Below are positions 8,857 through 18,402 of a stretch of 64,000 nt of DNA, piece by piece (the stretch's first letter is position 1; every line of letters begins with the position of its first letter). The notes below the pieces were generated by a model, which had not been told where the DNA came from, did no database searches, and was given only the letters and a program-made list of their open reading frames with translations. The position numbers were made by a program, and so were the translations under genes. This stretch comes from CBDBEU01 sp965204565 (lineage in GTDB: Bacteria; Pseudomonadota; Alphaproteobacteria; Rhizobiales; TMED25), in NCBI GenBank assembly GCA_965204565.1, contig CBDBEU010000004.1:186001-250000 (forward strand), given 5' to 3'.

Positions 8857-9350
8857 CGACCGCCTCCTGCGGGATTGGGCGGAACGATCCAGTTCATCGC
8901 GGTCATTGCGAGCGCGCCGCCACGATTGAACAGGAACTTGCGAGCGTCCTTGTAGTTCGTGCCGCCGTCGGCCCTGATGTAAGGCTCGTGCTGAAGGTTC
9001 CGCTTCGTGGCATTGGCGCCGAAGATGAAGAGCAGCCGGTTGACAATCTCGATGTCCGAGTCTGAAATCAGATAATCCGCCAGCAAACGCACATTGCATG
9101 TCCCGCCATGAGGCGTCAGATCGAGCGCCTTCTGGATTGTTTTCAGCAGTGCGGCCTCGGTGCCCTCATTGGTATCGAGCCCGACTGCCCGGTCGACGTA
9201 GAACATGACCTGCATCTTGTCCTGTTTGGCGTTGAAGGTGTCGGTCAAAGACGTGATCTTCGCATCCGCCGCATCTGCGATTTCCTGCGGCAGATCGAGC
9301 AAGAGGACGGCTTGGGCTTGAAGGTCCGCAATAGACTGTTCGAGGCTCAT
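8772..9350 (-). CDS. Prophage hypothetical, likely tail-associated, C-terminus doubtful
   Basis: Starts MSLEQSIADLQAQAVLLLDL four bases after the tail-fibre stop. An N-terminal helix is followed by a segment (FYVDRAVGLDTNEGTEAALLKTIQKALDL) resembling the beginning of beta-helix tail or pectate-lyase-like repeats. Family proteins I recall are longer. Here the end overlaps the next gene by 85 bp and turns into low-complexity sequence after NWIVPPNPAGGGR, so the original 3' half was probably deleted. Translation is possible, function unlikely. Confidence 0.5.
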   Translation of the reverse strand: MSLEQSIADLQAQAVLLLDLPQEIADAADAKITSLTDTFNAKQDKMQVMFYVDRAVGLDTNEGTEAALLKTIQKALDLTPHGGTCNVRLLADYLISDSDIEIVNRLLFIFGANATKRNLQHEPYIRADGGTNYKDARKFLFNRGGALAMTAMNWIVPPNPAGGGRCLAHGAVTPSRPNAAGASMASPLPKAR

Positions 9351-9354
9351 GATA

Positions 9355-9895
9355 TCAGTTCCATCGTGATTGGATTTCGGGGATCAGATGCGCGTTTTCG
9401 CTCTCGACCGCACGGCGCTGCAGGCGGACGATTTCGGCAGAAAACTGCGCAAGTTGGCCAACGATAGTGAGGTTCACGCTTGGCCCGGATATGTTGAGGG
9501 TCAGAGATCCGGGCGGAATTCCGGCCAGTGCCAGATTGTAGGAAACGGCCAGCGGCACACCTGCCGTCTTGTAGGCGAGCGATATATTGGGATCGGCCCA
9601 CACCGCCAGAAGCGTGCCGTCGTCGAGGACAAACCCGACCTCGTTGATGGTGAAACCTGGACCGGTATCGAGCAACGCTTCGACGACGATCTCGAATGGA
9701 CCTGCCTTTTCGCCGCCACCGACCGGCGCCCGGGCACGCTCGCGGATCAGGGCTATCTGATAGGCGTTCGGCGCATAGCGGACGCCCGGTGTCGCCGAAG
9801 GCGATGTGGGAAATCGCGGCATCTACACCGGTATTGTCGGCGTTGAGCAAGGCTTCCAGACCGGCATCGGTGATCTTCGGAATGAGCGCATCCAT
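9355..9895 (-). pseudogene. Phage tail fibre / tail-collar protein, frameshifted
   Basis: The N-terminus (MDALIPKITDAGLEALLNAD, from 9895) lies in one frame and ends near 9790. The remainder (RYAPNAYQIALIRERARAPV, FEIVVEALLDTGPGFTINEV, DDGTLLAVWADP) is in another frame to 9355. The pattern is that of P2 gpH-type tail-fibre N-terminal domains (tail-collar fibre family). One shift in the region of 9780-9800 explains the split. It lies between tail protein I and the tail hypothetical, the usual place. Confidence 0.65.
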
Positions 9896-10742
9896 TAGTC
9901 TCTCCTTATTCGGCATCCGCCGAACGCTCGTTCGCGGGCCGGCACAAAGTCGACGCCTTGTTTGCCCTGCCACGCAGGGTCGACGGTCATCCGAAGCCCT
10001 CTTGGGTTGCAAAAACGCTGTGCATGATGTGAGGCCGAACCGATGCCCAGCCGGGATCGGATCGGACGCTTCCGGTCGGCTTGGATCGTTCTGCGTTGAA
10101 TGCCCAAGGCGGCTAGCGAATTGCCCGCGCCGACCCGATCTGCAAAGCGGGCGTTGCGGCCCGCTTCGATCGTCTCATGGTCGATCGACAGGGCGGCAAA
10201 GGCGGCGCCGACACCAGCCTTGCTCTTGTATCCCGCGACAAGCTGAAAGGCGATGTCCTAGAGCCAGCGCCTGGTCGTATCAATGATCTTCAAGCGGGCT
10301 TTCTGGATATTCTCTGTTTCGAAGCGTTTCTTGACCTGCGAAAATATTCTCATTGGCGTAGGATGCAACCTGATGATTGTTGTGTTCTGCCTTTGGTGTT
10401 TCCTGCCACCATTGCACCCAGCGCGGTTCCACGCCCAGCATCCTGCGGCCCAGACGGGTGCCTTCTATAGCCCTTCCTGGCGTGAAGCTCGTAAGCGTTC
10501 TCGATGAAGCGGCGCACAAACCGGTCCGGCAGATCGGTCGAGATGAATTCCTGCAATGAGAATCCGTGGACCAGAAACGGCAAGAGCCTAGCATCCACCG
10601 TGTCGGCATCTCTCATGATGAAGGCTTGGATATCGATCGTCTTCAGCCCGCCGTCGAGAGCGCGGACAAAGGCTTGCTGGCGGTCGTCCTCGACGCCGGG
10701 CGGAAGCAGCCGATCTGGAACGAGCGGCTTAGTCATCTTCAT
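9895..10742 (-). pseudogene. Phage tail protein I (P2 gpI-like), frameshifted
   Basis: Begins MTKPLVPDRLLPPGVEDDRQ and continues through ARLLPFLVHGFSLQEFISTD and FVRRFIENAYELHARKGY, a gpI-type pattern. After about 10450 the frame changes to GRRMLGVEPRWVQWWQETPK, and later to one ending MTVDPAWQGKQGVDFVPARE just before the tail-fibre start. At least two shifts and a stop interrupt it. gpI is a baseplate wedge component in P2-like phages. Confidence 0.55.
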
Positions 10743-10745
10743 CGC

Positions 10746-11580
10746 TCACCAGGTTGATTGCCAGCGAATCGATGAAGGCAAAATGCGTGTCGGGCAGGTC
10801 TTCATAGGCAAGGCCTGCGATCTCCACATGCACCGCTCCGCTGAAGGCCATGCAGGCCGCTCCAGCGGGCGCGGCGAAATCTGCGCACCCAGGCGCGCGC
10901 TGAAGGGCGCAAAGGCTGTTCGGATTGCCGTATCCACCAAAGCCCGGTCGGAAGCCCGGCCCTTGAAGCTGATGGTGGCGGTCAAGTCCTTACCGTTGCC
11001 GGTCGCCTTGACGATCGACACATAGTCGTCCATCGGGACCAGGGTTTCCGGGGCCAAGACGACCGCGTCGACCGCGCCGCTCGACGCACCGTCGGCCATC
11101 AATGGGGTGATCTCGATATAGCCCGGTTGCGGCTTGATCGCCGCAACATCCACAATCGCCGGATTGACGGCTTTCACATGCTCCACATAGCCTTCGCGCG
11201 GACCTGCTTTGGAAATGCGCTCGAAGGCATAGACGATGCGAAGGTGGTAGCGGTCATCATCTTCCACATCGGACCCGCCACCGCTGGCGATGACGTTTTT
11301 GACGGCAGACGCATAGGCGATCGGGTCAAGAATTTCCTTGATCCGGTCCAGCTCGAAATTGTTGAATTCGGCACCGGCCCTGGCGCAACGATGTCCACTT
11401 CACCGGTCTGATCGCTGGCAGGAACGACCAACTCTTCAGTGGTCGAAAACACATAATCGTCACCGGCAGAAACACGGGTGCCTTTTGCAATCGGAACGCC
11501 GTTCGGCCGTACTTGCGAAAGCGTGAAATGAACACGCGATGTGGCGGTCTGGGCTGGCAGCTTGAAGGTCGAGACATTGG
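10746..11580 (-). pseudogene. Baseplate assembly protein J-like, truncated and frameshifted
   Basis: The C-terminal part (DDDRYHLRIVYAFERISKAG, YVEHVKAVNPAIVDVA, TAFAPFSARLGAQISP) is clear gpJ/baseplate-J sequence. The middle (HFTLSQVRPNGVPIAKGTRV) lies in another frame, with a shift near 11380. The 5' end is lost where IS21 sequence begins at about 11580. The very end is also out of frame compared with family members. Baseplate J forms the baseplate periphery of contractile tails. Confidence 0.6.
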
Positions 11581-11589
11581 CCCCGATCT

Positions 11590-12765
11590 CTTCCAGATGC
11601 ATGCCGACTTTGTCGCCCTGGGCTTTGACGTGTCCCATGGCCGGGTCGCGGCCTTTGCGCGCAAGTGGAAGGCCGAGCGGCACGAGCAGCAGACCGGCGG
11701 GCGCGGTACCTTCGTGCCGCCGGTCTTTGCGCCTGGCGAGGCGTTCCGGTTCGACCGGAGCGAGGATCGGGTGATCCCGGGCGGCGAACGGGTCAAGCTG
11801 CAGGTGGCCCATACCAGGCTGTCGCATAGCCGGGCATTCATCGTGCGCGCTTATCTGCTCCGGCCCCACGAGATGCTGTTCGATGCCCCGACCCGGGCGT
11901 TCCGGGCGGCGGGCGGCGTGCCCTGGCGCGGGGTGTTCGACAATATGAAGACTGCTGTCGACCGGATCGGCTCCGGCAAGGCGCGGCAGGTCAACGCCCG
12001 GTTTGCCGCGATGGCCGGTCATGATCTGTTCGAGCCCGCGTTCTGCAACCCGGCTTCCGGATGGGAGAAGGGCTGGGTCGAGAAGAACGTGCAGGATGCC
12101 CTGAACGCCCGGCTCGAAGAGCGCTGCATCGAGCAATGGGGCCGGATCCGGCATGGTGGACTGCCCTGCACCGTCGCCGATGTGCATGCCGGCGAAGTGG
12201 TCGGCCCGTCCCTTTGACGGCCTGGTGGAGCACACCAGGCGGGTATCGCCGACCTGCCTCGTGCACTTCGAGCGCAACCGCTACAGCGTACCGGCATCCT
12301 TCGCCAACCGGCAGATGAGCCTGCGGGTCTATACGGAACGGATCGTCATTGCCGCGGAAGGGCAGGTGTTGTGCAAGCATGAGCGGATCGTCTCGCGATC
12401 ACATCACCTGCCGGGACGAACCGTCTATGACCGGCGGCCCTACCCGGCGGTGATCCGACGCGTTCCGGCAGGTGCAGGCCTGTCTGCTCAAGCGCCCGGG
12501 TGGTGACAGGGAGATGGTGGAGATCCTCCCGCTGGTCCTGCAGAATGACGAGCAGGCCGTGCTCTGCGCGGCCGAAACGGCGCTTGAAGAAAGTGTTCCC
12601 ACCAGAACCCGCATCCTCAACCTGCCGCACCGGCCGATCGACGGCAAGCCGACCCGTACCACTGCCATTGATGCCCCACAGGCCCTGGAGCCGAGGCGCG
12701 AGCCGAAGGCCGACCCCGGCCCGCTAAGATGCCCTTCGCGGCAAGGAGGGCTCTCCTGCGTCATG
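11590..12765 (+). pseudogene. istA: IS21 transposase IstA remnant
   Basis: DDE integrase-core sequence is recognisable (FVALGFDVSHGRVAAFARKW, LSHSRAFIVRAYLL, GVFDNMKTAVDRIGSGKARQ, FEPAFCNPASGWEKG). After a shift near 12210 come TRRVSPTCLVHFERNRYSVP and SFANRQMSLRVYTERIVIAA. A second shift near 12450 leads to the tail with GGDREMVEILPLVLQNDEQA and LHRLIDGKPT-like sequence. It lacks the N-terminal DNA-binding domain. Confidence 0.8.
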
Positions 12766-13425
12766 ACCCTGCAAGCGCCGCCGTCATGGTCATGCTGCGC
12801 TCCGTCAGGATGTACGGCATGGCCCGGGCCGCCGGAGATCTCATCGAACAGGGCGCGCCCGCCTTCGATACGGCGCCCCCCATCCTCTCGCAGATGCTCA
12901 AGGCCGAGGTCGCCGAACGCGAAGTCCGGTCCATCGCCTGCCGGATGAAGGCAGCCCGCTTCCCTGCCTGCAAGGTCCCGGCCGGGTTCAACCCTGCTTC
13001 CGGCGAAGTGAACGAGGCCATGGTGCGCCGGCTGCACCGCTGCGCGTTTATCGAAGGCGCGCATAACGTCGTGGCTGCAGGTGGTCCCGGCAGCGGAACG
13101 ACCCATATCGCCGCGGCCCTGGGCGTCCGGACGGCTGAGCATCATCGCAGGAAAGTACGGTTCTTCTCCACCGTCGACACGGTCAACCTGCTCGAACAGC
13201 AAAAGGCCCTGAACAAGGCCGGGCGCCTGCCGCGCCTCGATCTCGTAGCCGGGATACCTGCCGTTCGGTCCGTCGGGCGGGGCGCTGCTGTTCCACCTGC
13301 TCTCAAAGCTCTACGAACGCACCGGCGTCGTTATAACCACCAACCTCAACTTCAGTGAGTGGCCGGCGTGTTCGGCGATACCAGGATGACCACGGCCCTG
13401 CTCGACCGGCTCACTTCTCGATGAA
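12765..13425 (+). pseudogene. istB: IS21 helper ATPase IstB remnant
   Basis: The main frame covers the IstB helical N-terminus and AAA+ domain (VRSIACRMKAARFPACK, a P-loop-like GGPGSGTTH with Thr for the usual Lys-Thr pair, FFSTVDTVNLLEQQK). A shift near 13250 moves GYLPFGPSGGALLFHLLSKL and ERTGVVITTNLNFSEW to another frame. The altered P-loop also suggests loss of ATP binding. Confidence 0.8.
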
Positions 13426-13575
13426 AATCCCGCGGCAAACCTCAGCAGGAATCAACAACGATGCCGGTGGTGTAGCCGTAAGAATCCAGATGGTGGCAAG
13501 TTCCTGTCGCAGGAACAATTCGACGGCGGGGAACATTTCAGGTGTGATTTTACCTACGCCTCGATCGCTCCCTCA

Positions 13576-13947
13576 GTGACGGCAAACTGGTCGGGATTCC
13601 ATCTTCCGCGAGAGAACCGCCGCGGCCACCTAGGGGGCGATCAATTGAGTGACCAAACGCTCGCTGCTCGGCAGCGGTTTGAGGCGGCGCTCAAGGAAGT
13701 CGGACCCGAACTTGGCGGGCTGCTGGTCGACATATGCTGCTTGTTGATGGGACTTGAAGAGGTCGAACGCGCCAGGCTCTGGCCGAAGCGGAGTGCCAAG
13801 GTTGTGTTGCTCCTAGCGCTCGCTCAACTGGTACTTCACTATGGCATGGAGCCGGCGCCAGGATCAAGGTCTCGTAGGACCAGACATCACTGGGCGCAAT
13901 CGGGTTACCGCCCGAAAATTTCCGGTTCGAGTCAGAATGGTGCGTGA
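13576..13947 (+). pseudogene. DUF6456 protein, C-terminal remnant
   Basis: The core (LSDQTLAARQRFEAALKEVG, ELGGLLVDICCLLMGLEEVE, RLWPKRSAKVVLLLALAQLV) is the conserved C-terminal DUF6456 domain of Hyphomicrobiales. These proteins usually have a helix-turn-helix N-terminal part, absent here because IS21 debris precedes it. The final residues also appear shifted (HHWAQSGYRP for the family RHWGxxGYRP). Its position beside sufE and a DUF5330 gene supports the assignment. Confidence 0.6.
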
Positions 13948-13974
13948 TTGAGAACAGTGATTGACCCAGGGTCG

Positions 13975-14412
13975 TCAGACCGGTTGCGGCATATTCGTGC
14001 GGGCTACGGCGTCAGCTCTTATGCGCTCCACCATGGCAAACAGGCCGTTTGACCGTTGCAGTGTGAGATGCTCTTCAAGCCCGAACCGGGAAAGAATTTC
14101 CCTCGCGTCGGTCTCTAGGATCTGTTGCGGCGTACGCCCGGAATAGATCGCCAGAAGAATTGCAATCAGTCCGCGCACGATATGCGCATCACTTTCACCC
14201 TTGAACCACATCATTTCATCGGCGCTATCCGGATGGGCCTTGGATTGGCTGTCGAGCCACACCCGGCTCACGCATCCGCGAACCTTGTTCGACTCTGTCC
14301 TTAGTTCGTCGGGCAAAGGCTCAAGTTCACGGCCAAGCTCAATGACATACTGGTACCGGTCTTCCCAGTTGCCGAGGTAAGAAAAATCTTCCAGAAGTTG
14401 GTCGAGTTCCAT
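13975..14412 (-). CDS. sufE: Cysteine desulfuration protein SufE
   Basis: Protein of 145 residues, intact. SufE accepts persulfide sulfur from the cysteine desulfurase SufS and passes it to the Fe-S scaffold. The acceptor cysteine is in SNKVRGCVSRVWL (about Cys47), preceded by the family N-terminus LLEDFSYLGNWEDRYQYVIE. DSDAHIVRGLIAILLAIYSG-type sequence follows and the end matches family length. It shares an upstream region with no other gene in its direction. Being open within a damaged stretch argues it is still needed. Confidence 0.93.
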   Translation of the reverse strand: MELDQLLEDFSYLGNWEDRYQYVIELGRELEPLPDELRTESNKVRGCVSRVWLDSQSKAHPDSADEMMWFKGESDAHIVRGLIAILLAIYSGRTPQQILETDAREILSRFGLEEHLTLQRSNGLFAMVERIRADAVARTNMPQPV

Positions 14413-14512
14413 GGTGCAAACGCGTAGTTGTGACAGAACGTACGCGTTTGACTTAGGCCGCGCAGCTTATCTGCGCAAGGGAGTGCTTCAGTGCTGTCGC
14501 GGCAGGCGCGTC

Positions 14513-14938
14513 TCAAATATCCTCGTCGCGGGGGCCTTGCCAGGCCGGCAGTAGGTCGGTCTCGCGAAGCGTCCCGTGTGGTAGCGATGATGTTGGTCCA
14601 GACCCGTTGAAACCTGCCTCGCGTGCATTTGCTTGGTCGCGCCGGCTGCTATCAGCCGAATCTGGTTTCTCATCTGTCACAATCCGATAGGCTAGGCGGG
14701 CCCCATTTTCCGCCTTGGCGAGGAAGATGTCGAACGCTGCGGAACCTGTTTCGCAAACCTCGCGGTTACGCTCGCAAAAGCCCGCCATATCCGAAACTGT
14801 GGCCGCTGCTGCGCCGATTGCGCCATTGACTGATAGCTGAGGCTCTTCAGCCGACGGTGTTTTGGTGGCCGGACTTTCATCGTTCGGGATCAGCATGATC
14901 ACCACCGAGAGCCAGAATGCCATACGCAGAAGAAACAT
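14513..14938 (-). CDS. DUF5330 domain protein
   Basis: Protein of about 141 residues starting MFLLRMAFWLSVVIMLIPND, a signal-anchor that matches DUF5330 family starts; an in-frame ATG 11 codons upstream is possible. After the membrane segment comes VSDMAGFCERNREVCETGSA with two conserved cysteines, then FLAKAENGARLAYRIVTDE. The C-terminal third (GFNGSGPTSSLPHG) is variable. The family is common in Hyphomicrobiales beside sufE and has no known function. Probably periplasmic, anchored at the N-terminus. Confidence 0.8.
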   Translation of the reverse strand: MFLLRMAFWLSVVIMLIPNDESPATKTPSAEEPQLSVNGAIGAAAATVSDMAGFCERNREVCETGSAAFDIFLAKAENGARLAYRIVTDEKPDSADSSRRDQANAREAGFNGSGPTSSLPHGTLRETDLLPAWQGPRDEDI

Positions 14939-15042
14939 TTCGCCGCCCCTTTTGTCTGCATGGTTCGACATTCATACACGGCGAATATAGATATTCCCAC
15001 AAGTAAAACGGGGACTTTTTCACATGATTTGATTTAGTTTAA

Positions 15043-15981
15043 GGTTGAGTTTACAAATCGTGTATGTTCATGTTATGTTCTTTGTGAAGTCAGAGGGGTA
15101 GACCACCTCAGCCCGCGCAGCGGAAGCAAGCCGAGTTCCTGGGGGACACGGAAACGTCAGCGTCGCTGGCTGCCGTTGAAGCGGTCGTGGGTGAAGATCG
15201 ACAGTGCCCGCATTGTGGCACGCTAGGTGCCATATCGCGTGGCAATGCAAGGGGGCTGCGACGGTACCAGTGCAAAGGATGCAAGAAGACATTTAATGCC
15301 GCGACCGGCACCCCTTTGTCGGGTCTGCACCGCAAGGAAAAGTGGCTTGCCTTGGGAAGCTGTCTTGCTGATGGGCCGACGGTTCGCGCTTCAGCAGAAC
15401 GTTGCGGGTTTGCCGTCAATACCGCCTTCCGTTGGCGGCACCGATTTCTTAGCGCAAAAGGCCTGAAAGCACGCAAGCTCACGGGCATTGTGGAAGCCGA
15501 TGAAACCTCTGTGCACGAAATCTTGAGCGCAGGGCGCCACGCAGCGGGGGCAAGGCCGGCAAGCGGGGCCTGTCAGATGAACAGGTTCCGGTACTGGTTG
15601 CCGCTGATCGCAGCGGCGCGATAGTCAGTGCGGTTCTCCCTGCGGTCAACGCCGTTACCTTGCGAGAGGTGACCGCGCCGGTTGTGGACGAGGATATCGT
15701 TTTGGTGACCGATGGACACCGCGCTTATCCGCGATGCGCGGCCGCAATTGGTGCGCATCACGAAGCATTGAACCTGTCACGAAGTGAAAGGGTGCGAGGT
15801 GCCTTTCACATTCAGACGGTCAACAACCCACACAGCCGGTTGAAGGACTTCTTGCGTCGCGACCAAATATCTGGACAACTACCTGCGATGGTTCGAGCGG
15901 CTTGAACTGGAGAACGCCTCACCCCGGGCTTGCCTCGCAACCGCCATCGGACGTCCATGCATACGATTTGTAAAATGAGCC
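15043..15981 (+). mobile_element. IS1595-family element, degenerate
   Basis: The ends form an imperfect inverted repeat sharing TTACAAATCG (left 15051, right about 15964-15973) with GG...CC termini. The transposase reads a zinc-ribbon start (CPHCGTLGAISRGN, YQCKGCKKTFNAATG) and RASAERCGFAVNTAFRWRHR, then a catalytic domain beginning VEADETSV. A shift near 15570 moves VLVTDGHRAYPRCA and NNPHSRLKDFLRR to another frame, with a further shift at DFLRR. Compared with the second copy, about 45 bp near the start are missing. I found no target duplication. Confidence 0.85.
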
Positions 15982-16034
15982 TTTCCGAATGACGTGTCCG
16001 GCAATCCGTCAATCGAAACAACTTTGAACACGTT

Positions 16035-16886
16035 TAGGATCAGGACTGATTAAAGCCACCATATGAGGATGGCTGCCATTGTGATTGCGGCCATGAAGAC
16101 GTCTGACCGCCGGTCATATCGCGTTGCGATGCGGCGCCAGTCCTTGAGCGGTGCGAACATGTTCTCAACCTTATGGCGCTGTTTGTATTGAATTTTGCAG
16201 AAGGAAGCGGGTGCCTTTCGTCCTGTTCGGGGCGGAATGCATGGGGTGATCCCCCCGGCTTTCAACGCCGCACGATAATCGTCTGAATCGTATCCCTTAT
16301 TTGCGATCATTATAGCTTTGACGCTATCACAGAGACCCGGATACAAGAGCTTCGCACCGATATGATCCGACAGCTGGCCAGCCGCCAGGCACATGGCCGG
16401 CGGTCGTCCGTCGCCATCGCAGACGGCATGGAGTCTGGTGTTCGGCCCGCCTTTTGTGCGCCCGATGTGGCGGGGAAGCCCCCCTTTCAGAAGGCTCGAC
16501 GCGGTGCGATGAGCCTTCAAGTGTGTTGCATCAATCATCAGCGTATCGGGCATCATCCCTGCGTATCGGGTGGCCCGTCAGAAGCAGTCAAGTGACTGAA
16601 AATCTTGTCGAACACACGGAGTTCGGTCCAGCGTCGAAAGCTATTGCAGAGCGTCTTGTGCGGGCCGCAGGTGCGTCCTTCCATTGCAGCCCGTGCTTCA
16701 GCACGCAGACGATGCCTGACACAACACGACGATCATCCCCCGGGCAACTCCGTGGGACCTGGGGAAGAATGGCTCGATCTTCGACATTTGAGCGCATGAG
16801 AGCAGAAACGGGTCCGACATGGCAAACGCCTTTGCCATCCTGAATCAGAAATCAAACTTCAATGCAAATTAATGGGTCCTGAGCCT
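16035..16886 (-). mobile_element. IS5-family element, frameshifted
   Basis: 852 bp with inverted ends TAGG-TCAGGAC--ATTAA (left 16035-16053, right 16868-16886). The minus-strand transposase begins at about 16797 in one frame. It continues in another frame from DTLMIDATHLKAHRTASSLL through KGYDSDDYRAALKAGGI to KVENMFAPLKDWRRIATRYD, a full IS5 DDE core. One shift near 16580 separates the parts. Confidence 0.85.
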
Positions 16887-17072
16887 AACACCTTGCACGG
16901 CCGGAATTGCGTCAACTGGTTTGTAGATCAACCCAAGGGTGGCGAGCAAGCTATTTGGTCGCCCCTTCCCTCATCCACGCCACTTTGCTGTCGGCTTGCA
17001 CAGTACGAGTTTGCCGCTTCGTCCAAGCGCGTCGGACGGTGTCAAGGGAGATGATACTTTGCAGCGATGCGC

Positions 17073-17411
17073 CTAGCTGCGAAAACTTTCGTCTAGGAAA
17101 TGGCGCCCCTCACGGTCTTCGATTTCGATCACCCAAATATCGGGATCGAATGATACTTCGCGATCCAGCAGCTTCTTGACTTCAATGTGCGAGTCGCGGC
17201 CGGCGCCAACCCGCTCGCTCCAATTGCGTTGCCCACCATCCTCGCCCTCCGTTGGCACTGGCGTCAGCAGACAGGTTCCATGGATAGACGACACGCAGAT
17301 CAGAATGGCACCGGCATTTGCATCACCCCGGCGCATGACATAGCCAGCCACCCCCTCGCCCTGAACGCGGCGAAGATAGGCCTGAACCCAGATTTCGGAG
17401 CGAAGGCGCAT
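17073..17411 (-). CDS. DUF1491 family protein
   Basis: Protein of 112 residues, open. It begins MRLRSEIWVQAYLRRVQGEG, the diagnostic DUF1491 start. It continues with a small alpha/beta fold (GYVMRRGDANAGAILICVSS) and ends DPDIWVIEIEDREGRHFLDE. The function of the family, which is confined to Alphaproteobacteria, is unknown; it is presumably cytoplasmic. It lies downstream of a peptidoglycan-binding protein on the same strand, separated by 175 bp in which I see nothing. The 186 bp on its other side (16887-17072) are also empty. Confidence 0.85.
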   Translation of the reverse strand: MRLRSEIWVQAYLRRVQGEGVAGYVMRRGDANAGAILICVSSIHGTCLLTPVPTEGEDGGQRNWSERVGAGRDSHIEVKKLLDREVSFDPDIWVIEIEDREGRHFLDESFRS

Positions 17412-17586
17412 GGGTTATCCGGCGCGCAGCTGCCACCTGTAGTGGGCTCCACAGACCACGGCAGATTTGCAGAAAAGCGTGTGATCGCTGATCGGCGACG
17501 CATTCCCTGCTGCGCACGCCCTGCTCGTACAATTTTGATGTGAGAGTCGATTTGACCGTGCAGCCAAGCGGGAGAACATCGAATCT

Positions 17587-18216
17587 CTAGTTTCCGAGTT
17601 CCTGCACCAATTGCGGTGAGAGCTCGCCGGTCACCGTCAGGCCCCGGTCATCCTCAAATGCGGAAATGGCTACGCGTGTGGCCTGCGTTACGGCACCACT
17701 TGTGCCGCCGGGCTCGTAGCCAAGTTCGGTCAGGCGGCGCTGAGCCCGGGCGATCAATTCGCGCTTGTCGAACTGATCGTCGGAAACAACAGCCTCGGCC
17801 AAACCTCGTGTCAGACTAATATGCTTCAGCAGATTTTCCGTCGGCTCGCCGGTGACATCGAGCCCGGCTGTAGCTTCATAGTCGCGGATTGCGGATCGGG
17901 TTTCAGGATGAATGACGCCGTCGGTCGGTCCCGCATCGAAACCACGTGTCGCCAGTTCGTGCTGAATCGCCTGCACCAACTGGTTTTGCGTCTCATCATG
18001 GTCGCTTTCCGATACCGGCAGTGAAAATTGTTCAAGTGCCAGATGGGCGGTATAGCCATCTTCAAGTGCGGTTCCGACACCTATGCTGCTATGCACCACC
18101 GGACCTTGCTCGGATGGCGAACCATCATCGGACTCGTATGTCAGCGCCCCAACGGCGGTAAATCCGATCGATATTATGGTGAGCGCACCCACTACCTTCG
18201 CAAACCGCAATACCAT
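17587..18216 (-). CDS. Membrane-anchored peptidoglycan-binding-like protein
   Basis: Protein of 209 residues. The N-terminus (RFAKVVGALTIISIGFTAVG) is a signal-anchor or signal peptide. Two peptidoglycan-binding-1 type repeats follow at about 78-128 (VQAIQHELATRGFDAGPTDG, RSAIRDYEATAGLDVTG) and 150-205 (RAQRRLTELGYEPGGTSG, RVAISAFEDDRGLTVTG). Such proteins bind cell wall in the periplasm; there is no catalytic domain. It is divergent to nothing nearby. The 186-bp gap to the kinase remnant (18217-18402) shows no clear signal. Confidence 0.75.
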   Translation of the reverse strand: MVLRFAKVVGALTIISIGFTAVGALTYESDDGSPSEQGPVVHSSIGVGTALEDGYTAHLALEQFSLPVSESDHDETQNQLVQAIQHELATRGFDAGPTDGVIHPETRSAIRDYEATAGLDVTGEPTENLLKHISLTRGLAEAVVSDDQFDKRELIARAQRRLTELGYEPGGTSGAVTQATRVAISAFEDDRGLTVTGELSPQLVQELGN

Positions 18217-18402
18217 TAGCGCCCCTTTATAACCGCACTCGGCTGAATATCGCCGCGATCCACTTTTACCCCATCAACAGCGTATTGGGAGCCTCATTGC
18301 GCTTTGGGGCGAAATCATGGCGGAATTTGCGCGATTCGTCGAGAGCGAAGCGTTATTAAACATTTTGAACAGTGTGTTAGCCGCAGATTTGCAAAGCAGA
18401 GT

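Larger units (their letters stand above)
6787..11580 (-). mobile_element. Tail-module prophage remnant (P2/Mu-like)
   Basis: A block of minus-strand genes in phage order: baseplate J-like, tail protein I-like, tail fibre, small hypotheticals, a papain-like hydrolase, and two late small genes. No head, portal, integrase or repressor genes are visible. At least six of the eight members carry a frameshift or stop. The block is bordered on both sides by IS21 sequence in the same orientation, and the baseplate gene is cut by IS21 at about 11580. It is a relic, not an inducible phage. Confidence 0.75.
11580..13430 (+). mobile_element. Degenerate IS21-family element (istA + istB)
   Basis: The element carries remains of both IS21 genes in the usual istA-istB order, each frameshifted. 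The 5' end with the IstA helix-turn-helix is missing, removed at the junction with the prophage baseplate gene. I could not define terminal repeats. It ends shortly before the DUF6456 remnant, whose 5' part it probably removed. Confidence 0.8.

Noticed and set aside
11174..12277. 367-residue minus-strand frame across the prophage/IS21 junction
   Set aside because: Its upstream two-thirds is antisense to istA; only the last third is baseplate-J sequence.
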